Source: Zeugodacus cucurbitae | Lineage: Eukaryota > Arthropoda > Insecta > Diptera > Tephritidae | DNA: 64,000 nucleotides | Direction of reading: 5' to 3' | Assembly: GCF_028554725.1 (NCBI RefSeq) | Contig: NC_071668.1 | Span: 53,549,732-53,613,731, forward strand | In this document: one piece after another, positions 24,501-32,626 of the stretch | How positions within the stretch are numbered: the stretch's first letter is position 1 | Layout: each line of letters opens with the position of its first letter | Program-made: the position numbers and the translations under genes | Notes under the pieces: generated by a model | Told to the model about the DNA's origin: nothing | The model's database searches: none | What the model saw: the letters and a program-made list of their open reading frames with translations, nothing else

Positions 24501-27457
24501 TTGTATAGGAGGTGGGCGTGGTTACAATCCGATTTCCTCCATTTTTGGACTGTATAAGGTAGTACCTAAAATAAACGACTCTAGAAAGTTTCCTTGATAT
24601 AGCTTTAGTAGTTTGCGAGATATGTACAAAAAACTTAGTAGGGGGCGGGGCCACGCCCACTTCCCCAAAAAAAAATACATCCACATATGCCCCTTCATAG
24701 TGCGATCCTTCATACCAAATTTTACTTCCATATCTTTATTTATAGCTTAGTTATGGCACTTTAAGTGTTTTCGTTTTTCGCCATTTTGTGGGCGTGGCAG
24801 TGGTCCGATTACGCCCATTTTCGAACTTAACCTTCTTATGGTGTCAAGAAATACGTCTTCCAAGTTTCATCAAGATATCTCAATTTTTACTCAAGTTACA
24901 GCTTGCACGGACGGACAGACAGACATCCGGATTTGAATTTTTCTCGTCACCCTGATCATTTTATATAACCCTATATCTAACTCGTTTAGTTTTAGGACTT
25001 ACAACCAACCGTTATGTGGACAAAACTATAATACTCTCGTAGCAACTTTGTTGCGAGAGTATAATAACTTGGTGTCATGGACGAAAAAACTCTCTTCTAG
25101 CGAATTAAACTCGACATATTTGTTATGGTTTTCACATGTCAAATGTTTGACGAGAGATCAGCTAACAGAGGCAGCGAGCAGAGAAATGTCGAATCGAAGA
25201 CGTCTTAACATTATTTTGATCTATTAAATAGATCACAGGAGTAAAACTGCCTTACGACTGTCAAATTTGAGTCCGATTCTGGAAAGATGAAGAGTGTATA
25301 TTTCGTTTCTCGTGTTAATTTATTCGAAAATCCCTATAATTATTTTATTTACTTCGAATAACACTTTTAATTAAGAGAACAAATTTTCAATTTTTTTTTG
25401 TAAAAAATATATTGGAAAACAATTTTCAAAATACATTCAATACTAACCTTTCGAAGTTACATTTTCTCTATATGTTCAGAATAATATTAGTCATATATAC
25501 ATACATATATTGTATGGAAAATTAACTTAAGTATAATAAAGTTAGTTAAATCAGTATAGATCGGGTTTTTAGTTTACTGGAATTTCTTTTTGATGCAATG
25601 CTGTTAATAATATTTGCCAGAAAAATATTAAAATTAATTCGTTTTAATAAGGATATTTTCAGAAAGAAATCAGCTAATTTTGAATATCTAAAGTCCACCT
25701 CATGGAAAATATATAATATTAAATTAAATTTACTACATTGTAAAATTACACTTCAGTGTTATATGTGTATATTGATCATTCATGCAATTTATTCATTTAT
25801 TTTATTGACACATTTGCATCTGTTTTATCAGTGTATGGCACGACTTCATCAATTAAACAAAAAATAAATAAAAAAAAATGATACTTCATGGTTTTCTGGG
25901 CTATGTTTTCAACGCTTCCATTAATAAACAAATAACAAAAATAATTTAAATATATTAAAATTATTTCAATTAAATTTGCATTTAGTAGACATCAACTAAT
26001 TCAATCTTCCTTTGCTCACCGTAAAACTAGGTTTAAAATCTTCCACGTTCGGCAAGAGATTGAGAACAACCTCACGGAAATGCACCATAGACGACGCTGA
26101 CAGCAGCAAGCAATCAACTGCAACATGTGCGTTCACAACAACAACGACAACAACATCGTCACCAACATCATCGAACAATGCGTCGTTGGCTACAGCAACA
26201 ACACTCACGCCTAAATTAACGGTAGTTGAATTAAATACCAGCTCAAAGAAGAGCGTGGAGCCAATTAAAACGCTTGAGAGCGGTGTGCACGGCCAAAATT
26301 GGCAATTAAAAAAAGCAGTTGAGCAAAACGAACAGTGTGCAGATTTGCAAAAGCAACAAGAACAAAATATTAACCAGTTAAAGCTAAACCAAAAACAACA
26401 ATATGAGATTGCTGTTGCGCCCTTGGCTGTTGCAGCGGACCAAGCAAATACTAAAAATAGTCACAAGTCAAAAGCAACAACAACAAAATATATTAATATA
26501 CAAGAAATAACAAATGCAAACCCAACAAGCGAATCCCCTTCATCAACAATAACATTAACACGAACAAAACCAGTGGAGCAACCAAAGATTTCTAGTGCTA
26601 ATAAATATATTTATAATTATAATTATAATAATTACAATAATAACAATAACAATAATCAAAGCAAAAATTTTGCTAATATTAGTAGTACTAATGAAAATGT
26701 TAATACTAAAAATATTATTGCTGAAAATAGCAATATTAATGTACATAGTGTTAGTGCAATAAATTCTAGCAGCAGCAACAAAAACAACAGCAACGTTACA
26801 GGTTTAGTGAATGCAAAACATGAGCAAAGCAATAGAGCTACCGTAAATACGCAACCGATAACGCAATCAGCATACACTGTAACAGCAAAAGTAATAACAA
26901 CAAATCCACCAGCAACAGCAAAAACAACCACCACAAAACCAAGAACCGCTGGTTATATGCATGTGGCCGAACGTAATGCCATCAATTTAAATAGTTTTAC
27001 AGATTTTGTGCGCAAAACAACAACAATAGCAAATGGTGCCACAACAACAACAGCAAGCGAGGAAACAAAATTAGGCCGCAAGACAACTGCCAAGTGCACT
27101 GACTCCAATGATAACAACAGCGAGGATATTGTTAATGCAAATGATGATGTTGGTGATGATACGCGACAACAAGAACAACAGCGGCATGCAACATTTGGCA
27201 ACAATAACAATAAAATGCAAAATAAAGAGTGTGTTAATAAAGCATATAATACAACAACAGCTACAGCAGTGTTGGGTAGGCGTACACACGAACACACTCC
27301 CTTTTGTTCGCCCACTTCCGTTTCGAGCGGAAGTGATGCTGAGCATGCGAATATGTCCCAAATAACGAAAACACGTACGCCATCCAGCACCGCGATGACG
27401 AGAAGACCGACGAAAGCGATTCAAAAACACTTGAGACGATTCGAGTTGGAGATTTAG
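515..27457 (+). CDS. osp: outspread (MPRIP-like PH/coiled-coil scaffold), 3' part of gene
   Basis: The model joins 515-580, 6143-6821, 15728-20715, 20784-20918, 20985-21121, 21925-22074, 22138-22249, 22556-22973 and 26031-27457. Every junction is GT/AG and phases agree, giving 8,112 nt, or 2,703 codons plus TAG. The 5' end lies outside the window. Order of parts: end of PH domain 1, acidic and low-complexity linker, Q/N-rich linker, PH domain 2 (about 16480-16780), Ser/Pro-rich linker, then coiled coils with a C-terminal block resembling human MPRIP (TLCEKG..AM, then a LEELRQ-like stretch). Family knowledge: M-RIP proteins bind F-actin and the myosin phosphatase targeting subunit and sit on actomyosin; Drosophila outspread is the fly member. 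The function here is inferred from homology. The last two exons are less conserved and rest on phase agreement and open reading frame. Confidence 0.9.
581..4619 (+). other. osp intron, left of the mariner
   Basis: About 4 kb of intron with stop codons in all frames. A TC-rich run lies near 1423-1441. I see no coding exon; in particular no alcohol dehydrogenase-like reading frame, although in Drosophila Adh and Adhr lie inside an osp intron. Confidence 0.6.
4620..4693 (+). repeat. 74-bp direct repeat, left copy
   Basis: Identical by eye, base for base, to 6001-6074. It begins and ends with TA, and its last TA (4692-4693) abuts the mariner left end. See the matching right copy. Confidence 0.93.
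4694..6000 (+). mobile_element. Intact rosa-type DD41D mariner element
   Basis: A 1,307-bp element bounded by TA (4692-4693 and 6001-6002). The ends are inverted: ACGGGTGATTTTTT at left, AAGGGTGATTTTTT read inward from the right, with one mismatch in the first 14 bases. It contains one uninterrupted transposase gene, a 113-nt leader, and an AATAAA at 5919-5924. Family: Tc1/mariner superfamily, DD41D group, first known from 'rosa' of Ceratitis. It lies in the sense direction in an osp intron, 142 nt upstream of the exon at 6143. Confidence 0.9.
4807..5892 (+). CDS. DD41D mariner transposase, full length
   Basis: 361 codons from the ATG in the TTTCATCATGAAT context to TAA. The N-terminal third (residues 1 to about 115) is a paired-type double helix-turn-helix that should bind the terminal repeats. 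The DDE/D catalytic core follows: D159 in FSDEAHFW, D252 in FQQDGATCH, and D294 in DLTPLDYFLWG. I count 41 residues between the last two, the signature of the DD41D group rather than DD34D mariners. The C-terminus ends HLRRSRGQHLNEIIFKK. There are no stops or frameshifts, so the enzyme may be active. A second copy at 28926-29857 is nearly identical, pointing to recent transposition. Confidence 0.95.
   Translation: MNRLTNEQRLQIIEFYYQNQCSVRNVFRALRPIYGLHNRPSEQTINAIVTKFRTQFTLLDIKPTTRMRTVRTEENIASVSESVAEDREMSIRRRSQQLGLCYSTTWKILRKDLGVKPYKIQLVQELKPNDLPQRRIFSEWALEKLAENPLFYRQILFSDEAHFWLNGYVNKQNCRIWGEEQPEAVQELPMHPEKCTVWCGLYAGGIIGPYFFKDAVGRNVTVNGDRYRSMLTNFLLPKMEELNLVDMWFQQDGATCHTARDSMAILRENFGEQFISRNGPVSWPPRSCDLTPLDYFLWGYVKSKVYRNKPATIPALEDNISEEIRAIPAEMLEKVAQNWTFRMDHLRRSRGQHLNEIIFKK
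6001..6074 (+). repeat. 74-bp direct repeat, right copy
   Basis: Starts with the TA at the right end of the mariner and repeats 4620-4693 exactly. A normal mariner insertion duplicates only TA, so the extra 72 bp needs another explanation, for example insertion into a tandem duplication of a 72-bp unit. Confidence 0.93.
6143..6821 (+). CDS. osp: osp exon: end of PH domain 1 plus acidic linker
   Basis: The acceptor AG is at 6141-6142 and the donor GTAGGT begins at 6822; entry is phase 0 and exit phase 1. The first 60 codons complete PH domain 1, ending in the C-terminal helix with its conserved Trp (ESKWWLNILAAFP). A basic stretch (KSKGRHKRN) follows, then an Ala/Thr-rich linker, then a nearly pure Asp/Glu tract at about 6609-6720 built from GAT/GAC/GAA/GAG codons. 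The acidic tract is a simple-repeat expansion and probably varies between species. The reading stays open 41 nt past the donor, so intron retention would add only 14 codons. Confidence 0.9.
6822..8455 (+). other. osp intron, left portion
   Basis: Intron sequence without recognised feature. AT-rich with no sustained coding frame. Confidence 0.55.
8456..9628 (-). mobile_element. DINE-1/Helentron-like element, minus strand, incomplete end
   Basis: Reverse copy of the repeat seen whole at 23873-25066. It starts with the reverse of the 3' hairpin (TATACTCTCGCAAC..GTTGCG, near 8459-8490). It holds the family's GTGGGCGTGG-type blocks and ends at AATTGCGAGAGTATA (9611-9625), missing the outermost TTCGGGTGTAACCGAA end. 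Assignment to the Helitron-derived DINE-1/Helentron group is from general resemblance: subterminal hairpins, no target duplication seen. Confidence 0.65.
9748..10413. mobile_element. MITE with 42-bp perfect terminal inverted repeats
   Basis: The sequence at 9748-9789 is the exact reverse complement of 10372-10413 (42 of 42 by eye). The interior is about 580 bp, AT-rich, and has no coding frame of note. Read in another way, TA at 9751-9752 and 10409-10410 could be a target duplication, with TIRs starting TCGCTCATTTAC; that would suit a Tc1/mariner-type MITE. I do not recognise the family. Confidence 0.75.
10690..11345 (-). mobile_element. DINE-1/Helentron-like element, minus strand, partial
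   Basis: Carries the complete outer end in reverse (GTTCGGCTACACCCGAACTT, then CCTTCCTTAC at 11336-11345), plus the inner part back to the GTCAGGGTGACGAG segment near 10692. The middle is shorter than in the whole copy. It may be the other half of the element at 8456-9628 or a separate insertion. Confidence 0.65.
11346..14696 (+). other. osp intron, central portion
   Basis: 3.3 kb without a supported gene. 12200-13450 is less AT-rich, with short CTG/GCT and GGTGT runs, and might contain regulatory DNA; this is only a compositional hint. Confidence 0.4.
14697..14900 (-). repeat. Helentron-like fragment
   Basis: A degraded piece of the same family in reverse. It has CACTCTCGGAAC at the start, a TAAAGTTATGAAAAT segment, and CCCCGCCCCTACTAAGT near 14820, all shared with the copies at 8456 and 24360-24660. 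Confidence 0.55.
14901..15727 (+). other. osp intron, right end
   Basis: AT-rich intron leading to the acceptor TTTGTTACTTTTAG at 15714-15727. Nothing else recognised. Confidence 0.5.
15728..20715 (+). CDS. osp: osp giant exon: PH domain 2 and coiled coils
   Basis: A 4,988-nt exon with acceptor TTTTAG ending at 15727 and donor GTGAGT at 20716. It enters in phase 1, matching the exon ending at 6821, and exits in phase 0. Order: polar Q/N/H-rich linker (about 15880-16400, with CAA/CAG and AAC/AAT runs), PH domain 2 (about 16480-16780, starting KKGWLMK and ending with an NSWIAILR helix), Ser/Thr/Pro-rich linker to 17360, coiled coils (about 17366-17740, 17808-18110, 18720-18880), a helical middle, then coiled coil again from about 20100. 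A CxxC pair at 20011-20022 and another at 20086-20097 could bind metal. The coil near 20420-20715 leads straight into the MPRIP-like block of the next exons. Confidence 0.95.
20784..20918 (+). CDS. osp: osp exon: MPRIP-like coiled coil
   Basis: A 135-nt exon of exactly 45 codons, phase 0 on both sides, with acceptor TTTGTAG before 20784 and donor GTAAGT at 20919. It begins TLCEKGLSAMESSH and continues as a Glu/Lys/Arg-rich helix. From memory of the family, this is the best conserved part of MPRIP and its relatives and is what ties the gene to outspread/M-RIP. The intron before it is only 68 nt. Confidence 0.93.
20985..21121 (+). CDS. osp: osp exon: MPRIP-like coiled coil, continued
   Basis: A 137-nt exon, acceptor CATTAG at 20979-20984, donor GTAAGT at 21122, in phase 0 and out phase 2. 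It encodes ATLAALDAMRKAHQSEVQ and a further basic/acidic helix, matching the ISAIEAM-type segment of vertebrate MPRIP. The intron before it is 66 nt; the one after is 803 nt. Confidence 0.93.
21122..21924 (+). other. osp intron, 803 nt
   Basis: Donor GTAAGT and acceptor TTTTTTAG. No internal feature recognised. Confidence 0.6.
21925..22074 (+). CDS. osp: osp exon: LEELRQ coiled coil
   Basis: A 150-nt exon, acceptor TTTTTTAG ending at 21924, donor GTATCA at 22075. The split codon GA/A from the previous exon restores Glu; the alternative AG two bases later would hit a stop, so 21925 is the right start. The product EEELEELRQEILSFSEKF and the following CVENASLEEKL match the LEVLSEQYSQKCLENAHL part of MPRIP in spacing and character. 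Confidence 0.93.
22138..22249 (+). CDS. osp: osp exon: end of conserved coil
   Basis: A 112-nt exon after a 63-nt intron. The acceptor is ATATAG before 22138 and the donor GTGGGT at 22250. The split codon AG/A gives Arg, then NKQFRAHLDSEDPKTDAK. Conservation with MPRIP fades in this exon. It exits in phase 0, so it cannot splice directly to the exon at 26031, which needs one preceding base; the exon at 22556 is therefore required in a full-length form. Confidence 0.88.
22556..22973 (+). CDS. osp: osp exon: divergent C-terminal linker
   Basis: The acceptor TTATAG ends at 22555 and the donor GTAACG starts at 22974; phase 0 in, phase 1 out. The encoded stretch is Thr/Ser/Pro-rich, then Asp/Asn-rich, and I recognise no domain. 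If the donor is not used, reading continues only five more codons to a TAG at 22988-22990, so intron retention would give a shorter C-terminus. Confidence 0.8.
22974..23872 (+). other. osp intron before the Helentron-like insertion
   Basis: Starts at donor GTAACG. It is pyrimidine-rich (TCTCTTTTTGTCTC type) from 22995 to 23090. A short reading frame near 23440-23560 (SSHQFLLECPHYRDQ) faintly recalls the tail of LINE reverse transcriptases, but is too short to call. Confidence 0.4.
23873..25066 (+). mobile_element. DINE-1/Helentron-like element, complete copy
   Basis: About 1.2 kb. The left end has ACAAGTAAGGAAGGGCTAAG and a hairpin TTCGG..CCGAA (23894-23909), followed by TACTCTCGCAATT. The right end has a larger hairpin, ACTCTC at 25033-25038 and GCAAC at 25042-25046 pairing with GTTGC at 25050-25054 and GAGAGT at 25055-25060. 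The interior carries repeated GTGGGCGTGG and GGGGCGGGGCC blocks and an ACGGACGGACAGACAGACA run near 24908, like Drosophila DINE-1. It has no open frame, so it is non-autonomous. Confidence 0.75.
25067..26030 (+). other. osp intron, right end
   Basis: AT-rich intron ending at acceptor ACTAG before 26031. No feature recognised. Confidence 0.5.
26031..27457 (+). CDS. osp: osp last coding exon, low-complexity C-terminus
   Basis: The acceptor AAACTAG ends at 26030. The phase-1 codon G/GT gives Gly, followed by LKSSTFGKRLRTTSRKCT, then a long Thr/Asn/Gln/Ala-rich disordered stretch, ending in a basic tail (RRPTKAIQKHLRRFELEI) and TAG at 27455. The open frame of 475 codons and exact phase match with the exon ending at 22973 support it. 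The basic start and end flank low-complexity filler typical of dipteran proteins. It could be an alternative terminal exon, with 22990 as the other end. Confidence 0.78.
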
Positions 27458-28661
27458 CGTACGGCTAACATTATTTTCCTATGTTTACTTATGATACGTA
27501 AAAAACTTATAATATATACACTACATGCATATGTGTTTAATATATGAAATTATTACTCGATATCATATTCTAAAATTCAAAATATGCCAAACTATTGAAT
27601 AAATCGAAATTAAAATACCAGCTAGGAAAGCTAAAGCTAATATTTAGATCACTTTTCTGAACCTACGCAAATTATGGCATATAATGCAAATATAACCAGC
27701 AAAATTTTGTCATTTTGGTTTACTTATTTCCCTACCGTTGAAACGTAATAAAATGTTGTAAAATTAAACTATTTTATTTATAAATTGATAAGTTTACAAT
27801 CCCCTTAAATTCAACGTACATAATTTATAGTCAGTGTAGAACCAAGGCCATAAATGCAGATATGCTTACTTGATAAAATTTTATTTAAAAAAATTTGCAC
27901 CGGCCAGGCCGTTATTTCCAAAATAAATTTTCAATAAAAAATTTATGTATTTTTTCATGCAATGCTTTCTGTAAACAGAAGCGTTTGTTTTTGTGTTTGT
28001 TGTTTGTTTGTTAGACAAGCAAAGTTATTAATATGCACATTTTAATTTAAACTTTATTTGATTTAATATATACCATATCATAAATGCAATTTATTAATGT
28101 TAACCTTTATGTATTGTATATTATTATTATAAAAAAAAAAATAATTATTCACTTGCATTTTGTTTTAATCTTAACAAAGCAAATTATACAAAATGTAAAA
28201 ATACGACAAATGCTTGTTGTCAGCATTGTATAATGTTATAAATATTTACAAAATAATTCATATACTTCTGATCCTATGTGGTAATCACATGTTTTTGTTT
28301 CAGAAAATTTATTAATTTTATTGTATGTAGTAAACGTCTTTCCCTCTATACTCTTAATTATGTTATTATAATTCACGTATGTTATACTAAACACCAATTT
28401 TCCTCTATGCTATATATTGAAACTTTATGATATTACATACATAAATAAAAATTCGCCTATGAAAATTGTTAAACAAATCTTTTACTTTGCTGTGAAATAG
28501 TTGTGTAATAAAGAAAACAGTGTGAAAGAGAAATAAAATACATTGCATATAAAAAGAAACAAACCAAGAGAATCAGCGGGACATATTTAAAATTTCCATA
28601 ATATCGATTTGCCGTTGAAACATTTTAAAACATATAATTAGTGTTAAAATTTATAAATAAA
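27458..28661 (+). other. osp 3' UTR and downstream AT-rich DNA
   Basis: No coding signal. AATAAA hexamers at 27598-27603, 27922-27927, 27933-27938 and 28507-28512 are possible poly(A) signals for osp. I cannot tell which is used. Confidence 0.45.
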
Positions 28662-28925
28662 CAAGTAAGGAAGGGCTAAGTTCGGGTGTAACCGAACATT
28701 TTATACTCTCGCAATTTATTTATTTAACTTTATTTATATTATATAATACACAATTTTACCCACATATTCGTCATATATATTGCACCGAGGTCCTCGTGTT
28801 CGATATATGGGGCCTTTAAAACCTATGGTGCGGTTTCGGCGATTTTTAGAATAGGGCTGCCACACTATTAACATAGTATTTGTTCAAAGTTCTGCACCGA
28901 TATCCTCACTAGTGCTCACTTTATA

Positions 28926-29857
28926 ACGGGTGATTTTTTTGAGGTTAGGATTTTCATGCATTAGTATTTGACAGATCACGTGGGATTTCAGACATGGTGT
29001 CAAAGAGAAAGATGCTCAGTATGCTTTGACATTTCATCATGAATAGACTTACTAACGAGCAACGCTTGCAAATCATTGAATTTTATTACCAAAATCAGTG
29101 TTCGGTTCGAAATGTGTTTATCGACAAATTTTGTTCAGCGATGAGGCTCATTTCTGGTTGAATGGCTACGTAAATAAGCAAAATTGCCGCATTTGGGGTG
29201 AAGAGCAACCAGAAGCCGTTCAAGAACTGCCCATGCATCCCGAAAAATGCACTGTTTGGTGTGGTTTGTACGCTGGTGGAATCATTGGACCGTATTTTTT
29301 CAAAGATGCTGTTGGACGCAACGTTACGGTGAATGGCGATCGCTATCGTTCGATGCTAACAAACTTTTTGTTGCCAAAAATGGAAGAACTGAACTTGGTT
29401 GACATGTGGTTTCAACAAGATGGCGCTACATGCCACACAGCTCGCGATTCTATGGCCATTTTGAGGGAAAACTTCGGAGAACAATTAATCTCAAGAAATG
29501 GACCCGTAAGTTGGCCACCAAGATCATGCGATTTAACGCCTTTAGACTATTTTTTGTGGGGCTACGTCAAGTCTAAAGTCTACAGAAATAAGCCAGCAAC
29601 TATTCCAGCTTTGGAAGACAACATTTCCGAAGAAATTCGGGCTATTCCGGCCGAAATGCTCGAAAAAGTTGCCCAAAATTGGACTTTCCGAATGGACCAC
29701 CTAAGACGCAGCCGCGGTCAACATTTAAATGAAATTATCTTCAAAAAGTAAATGTCATGAACCAATCTAACGTTTCAAATAAAGAACCGATGAGATTTTG
29801 CAAATTTTATGCGTTTTTTTTTTAAAAAAGTTATCAAGCTCTTAAAAAATCACCCTT
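28926..29857 (+). mobile_element. Internally deleted rosa-type DD41D mariner
   Basis: 932 bp, same ends as the intact element and TA target duplication (28924-28925, 29858-29859). Compared with 4694-6000 it lacks 373 bp of coding sequence (equivalent of 4888-5260), joined through a TTT microhomology. It also has two fewer T in the T-run and one C-to-A change (Phe to Leu). Otherwise the shared sequence looks identical by eye. Confidence 0.92.
29039..29751 (+). pseudogene. Deleted, frameshifted DD41D transposase
   Basis: The ATG at 29039 opens the usual N-terminus for about 27 codons. The 373-bp deletion then removes most of the DNA-binding region and shifts frame, so the normal start soon reaches a stop. 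The downstream frame from about 29116 to the TAA at 29749-29751 still encodes all three catalytic Asp in intact order (FSDEAHFW, QQDGATCH, LTPLDYF). It could still be mobilised in trans by the intact copy because both ends are kept. Confidence 0.9.
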
Positions 29858-30754
29858 TATATTGTAAAGTAAACGAATCAGATCGTCTTCAAAGTTCTGG
29901 TATATAGGAAGTAGGCGTCGTTGTGAAGCGATTTGGCCTATTTTCACAACATATCATTGAGATGTAAGGAAACTATTACAAACCAAGTTTCATTGAAATC
30001 TGTCGAGTAGTTCCTGAGATATGGTTTTTGACCCATAAGTGGGCGACGCCCATTTCCCATTTTGTAAAAAAATCTGAGTGCAGCTTTCATCTATCATTTC
30101 TTATGTGAAATTTAGTGTTTCTGACGTTTTTCGCTAGTGAGTTAACCCACTTTTTGTAATTTTCAACCTAACTTTTGTATGGGAGGTGGGCGTGGTTATG
30201 ATCCGATTTCTTTCATTTTTGGACTGTATAAGGAAATGGCTAAAAGAAACGACTGCAGACTTTATATAGCTCTATTGGTTTGCGAGATATGTACAAAAAA
30301 CTTAGTAGGGGCGGGGCCACGCCCACTTCCCCAAAAAAATTACATCCAAATATGGCCTTCGATCCTACGATCCTTCATACCAAATTTTATTTCCATAGCT
30401 TTATTTATGGCTTAGTTATGGCACTTTATGTGTTTTCGGTTTTCGCCATTTTGTGGGCGTGGCAGTGGTCCGATTTTGCTCATTTTCGAAAGCAACCTTC
30501 CTATGGTGCCAAGAAATAAGTGTGCCAAGTTTCATCAAGATATCTTAATATTTACTCAAGTTACAGCTTGCACAGACAGACAGACAGACAGACAGACATT
30601 CGGATTTGAACTCCACTCTTCACCCTGATCACTTTAGTATATATAACCCTATATCTAACTCGTTTAGTTTTGGGTGTTACAAACAACCGTTATGTGAACA
30701 AAACTATAATACTCTCTTTAGCAACATTTGTTGCGAGAGTATAAAAATATAATA

Positions 30755-31687
30755 AACAAGTAAGGAAAGGCTATGTTCGGGTGCAACCGAACATTTTATA
30801 CTCTCGCAATTTATTGAAGAAATTTTATGAAGATAACACACAAATTTACCCATAAATTCGGCATTAAGTTTAATAGAATAACGAAAATCGTCATAGTATA
30901 TGAGGGTTGAGGTAATTCCTGAACCGATTTCATTAATTTTCACCAGCAAGGTACACTATAACCAAGACTATACGCTAATTTCATTTTGCTAAGATATCTC
31001 ACATATTAATTAAAACATATTTGCGGAATAAAGCCCATTTTTGAAAAATCTATAATTAGGTATATGGGAGCCAATTTTAATAATTTTTGGAACAAAGACA
31101 CACTATTAGGAGAAAACAATTTCTTCTGAATTACAATAAATTATCTAAGAGATTTACCCATATTTTCGGTGAAAATGATATCTGGAGCCTTAAAAAGTTA
31201 TAGTCCGTTTTCGACAATTTTTTCACAATTGAAGCCAGAAATGATATGCACTATTTAGTTTTATTTCGCTATCTTCATTGGTTCCTTATGTATACATTAT
31301 AAAGTGAAGGAATCAGATGTAATTCAAAATTGAGTTATAAGGAAAGTAGATGTGGTTGTGAACCGATTTCGATTTTACTTTTATATCTTTATTTATGGTT
31401 TAGTTATGACACTTTATAGGTGTTTGGTTTTCGCCATTTTGGGGGCGTGGCAATGGTCTGCTTTTGCCAATCTTTGAACCTCCTCAGGGTTCGAAAATTT
31501 CGTTAAGATATCTCAATTTTTACTCAATTTATCCGTTGCACGGGCAGACAGACACTCGTCTCGTCACCCCGATAATTTTGATGGGTTAAAACCCTATAAC
31601 CTTAATCTAACCCGTTTAGTTTTATGACTTACGTTATGTGAACAAAACTATAATACTCTTTAAGCAACCTTTGTTGCGAGAGTATAC
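30755..31687 (+). mobile_element. DINE-1/Helentron-like element, second in tandem
   Basis: Begins with ACAAGTAAGGAAAGGCTATG and the TTCGGGTGCAACCGAA hairpin, only about 11 bp after the previous copy ends. It finishes with TTTGTTGCGAGAGTATA at 31671-31687. It is more divergent from the other copies (about 930 bp), so the tandem pair is probably not a simple recent duplication. Confidence 0.72.
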
Positions 31688-32554
31688 AAATTATAATGAA
31701 TTTAAAGACGTAGATCAAAATATTCGATGTTTTCAAAACATGTGAAGCGATCATCTTTATCATCATTTTACGTTTTCGCTACTTTCTTTCTCCAATAAAA
31801 AATTTCTTCCAGTTTTTTATTGTTTTCTCTTATATTCGGAAAGACTTAGACGCATATATATTGTGACGCATTGTGACATTATTGAAAATCCGAATTGTAT
31901 TGGATACCACAACAACTCTGATTAACACATTTCCATATTTTCTGTACAATAAAGCAAGGACTTTCATCCATTATGATATTACTAGGCTTTTTTATAGGTT
32001 TCTGTGTATAGGACTACCGAAACCATGTACCTCACAATTTAAAGATATCTGGTAAATAAATATTTTTTGGGGGCAAAGTTGAAACATGTGCAATAGTGCG
32101 GACACTTTATTAAACAGCCGAAATAAATTCCAATGTAAATTTTGTTTATTATTTTAACAAATAACCTTTCACGAAGACAGGTATACTAAATTGTAAAAAG
32201 GCAATTCCGTTTATGTATTAAAATATATAGCAATATATTGGCTTCCATGGCATTACATTACATTTTTATTCCGGCAAAAGAGGATGATAATTGGGTTTTT
32301 TAAGTATCGATAATAAGCTATTAGAAAATAGCATTATCAGTGTGTAATCTTTTGTAAACGTTTTTTTCGTTTACGACGTAGTTTCGTCTCTATCATTGAT
32401 AATTATATGATCACATAAATGCATAAATTGAAATTGATATTGCAAATGTTGTGTTAAGAAAGATAAAATGATTAAGTGTTTGCCTTCTAAAACTAACTGA
32501 GTTAAATAATTACATTCCTTGTGCAAAATTAAAAAAAAAAGAACAATTTCTCTT
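31688..32554. other. Intergenic DNA
   Basis: AT-rich; no gene recognised. The A-run at 32531-32540 is the Pol III terminator (T-run) of the minus-strand tRNA that follows. Confidence 0.4.
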
Positions 32555-32626
32555 GGGCTCGTCCGGGATTTGAACCCGGGACCTCCCGCACCCTAAGCGG
32601 AAATCATACCCCTAGACCAACGAGCC
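32555..32626 (-). tRNA. tRNA-Pro (AGG), copy 1
   Basis: 72 nt on the minus strand. The acceptor stem is GGCTCGT/ACGAGCC with discriminator C. The anticodon stem is TCCGC/GCGGG around the loop TTAGGGT, giving anticodon AGG (read as IGG). The T-arm is CCCGGGTTCAAATCCCGG with B-box GGTTCAAATCC. A run of ten T follows on the transcript side. No intron. Confidence 0.96.

Larger units (their letters stand above)
28662..30743 (+). mobile_element. DINE-1/Helentron-like element split by a rosa insertion
   Basis: The left part (28662-28925) and right part (29858-30743) together equal one copy of the family: start ACAAGTAAGGAAGGGCTAAG, end TTGTTGCGAGAGTATA. Where the copy at 23873 runs straight through CACTTTATATATAGTAAAG, this one is interrupted by a deleted mariner with TA on both sides. 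A (GACA)n run lies at about 30576-30598. Confidence 0.78.

Noticed and set aside
26555..27430. Several hydrophobic minus-strand frames with runs of V, I and L
   Set aside because: They are antisense to Asn/Thr codon runs (AAC, ACA) in the last osp exon, not membrane proteins.
30179..30628. Frames starting MGGGRGYDPISF and MRDMYKKL
   Set aside because: They lie inside the Helentron-like repeat; the same sequence in other copies is broken, and similar frames appear in reverse near 8500-8890.
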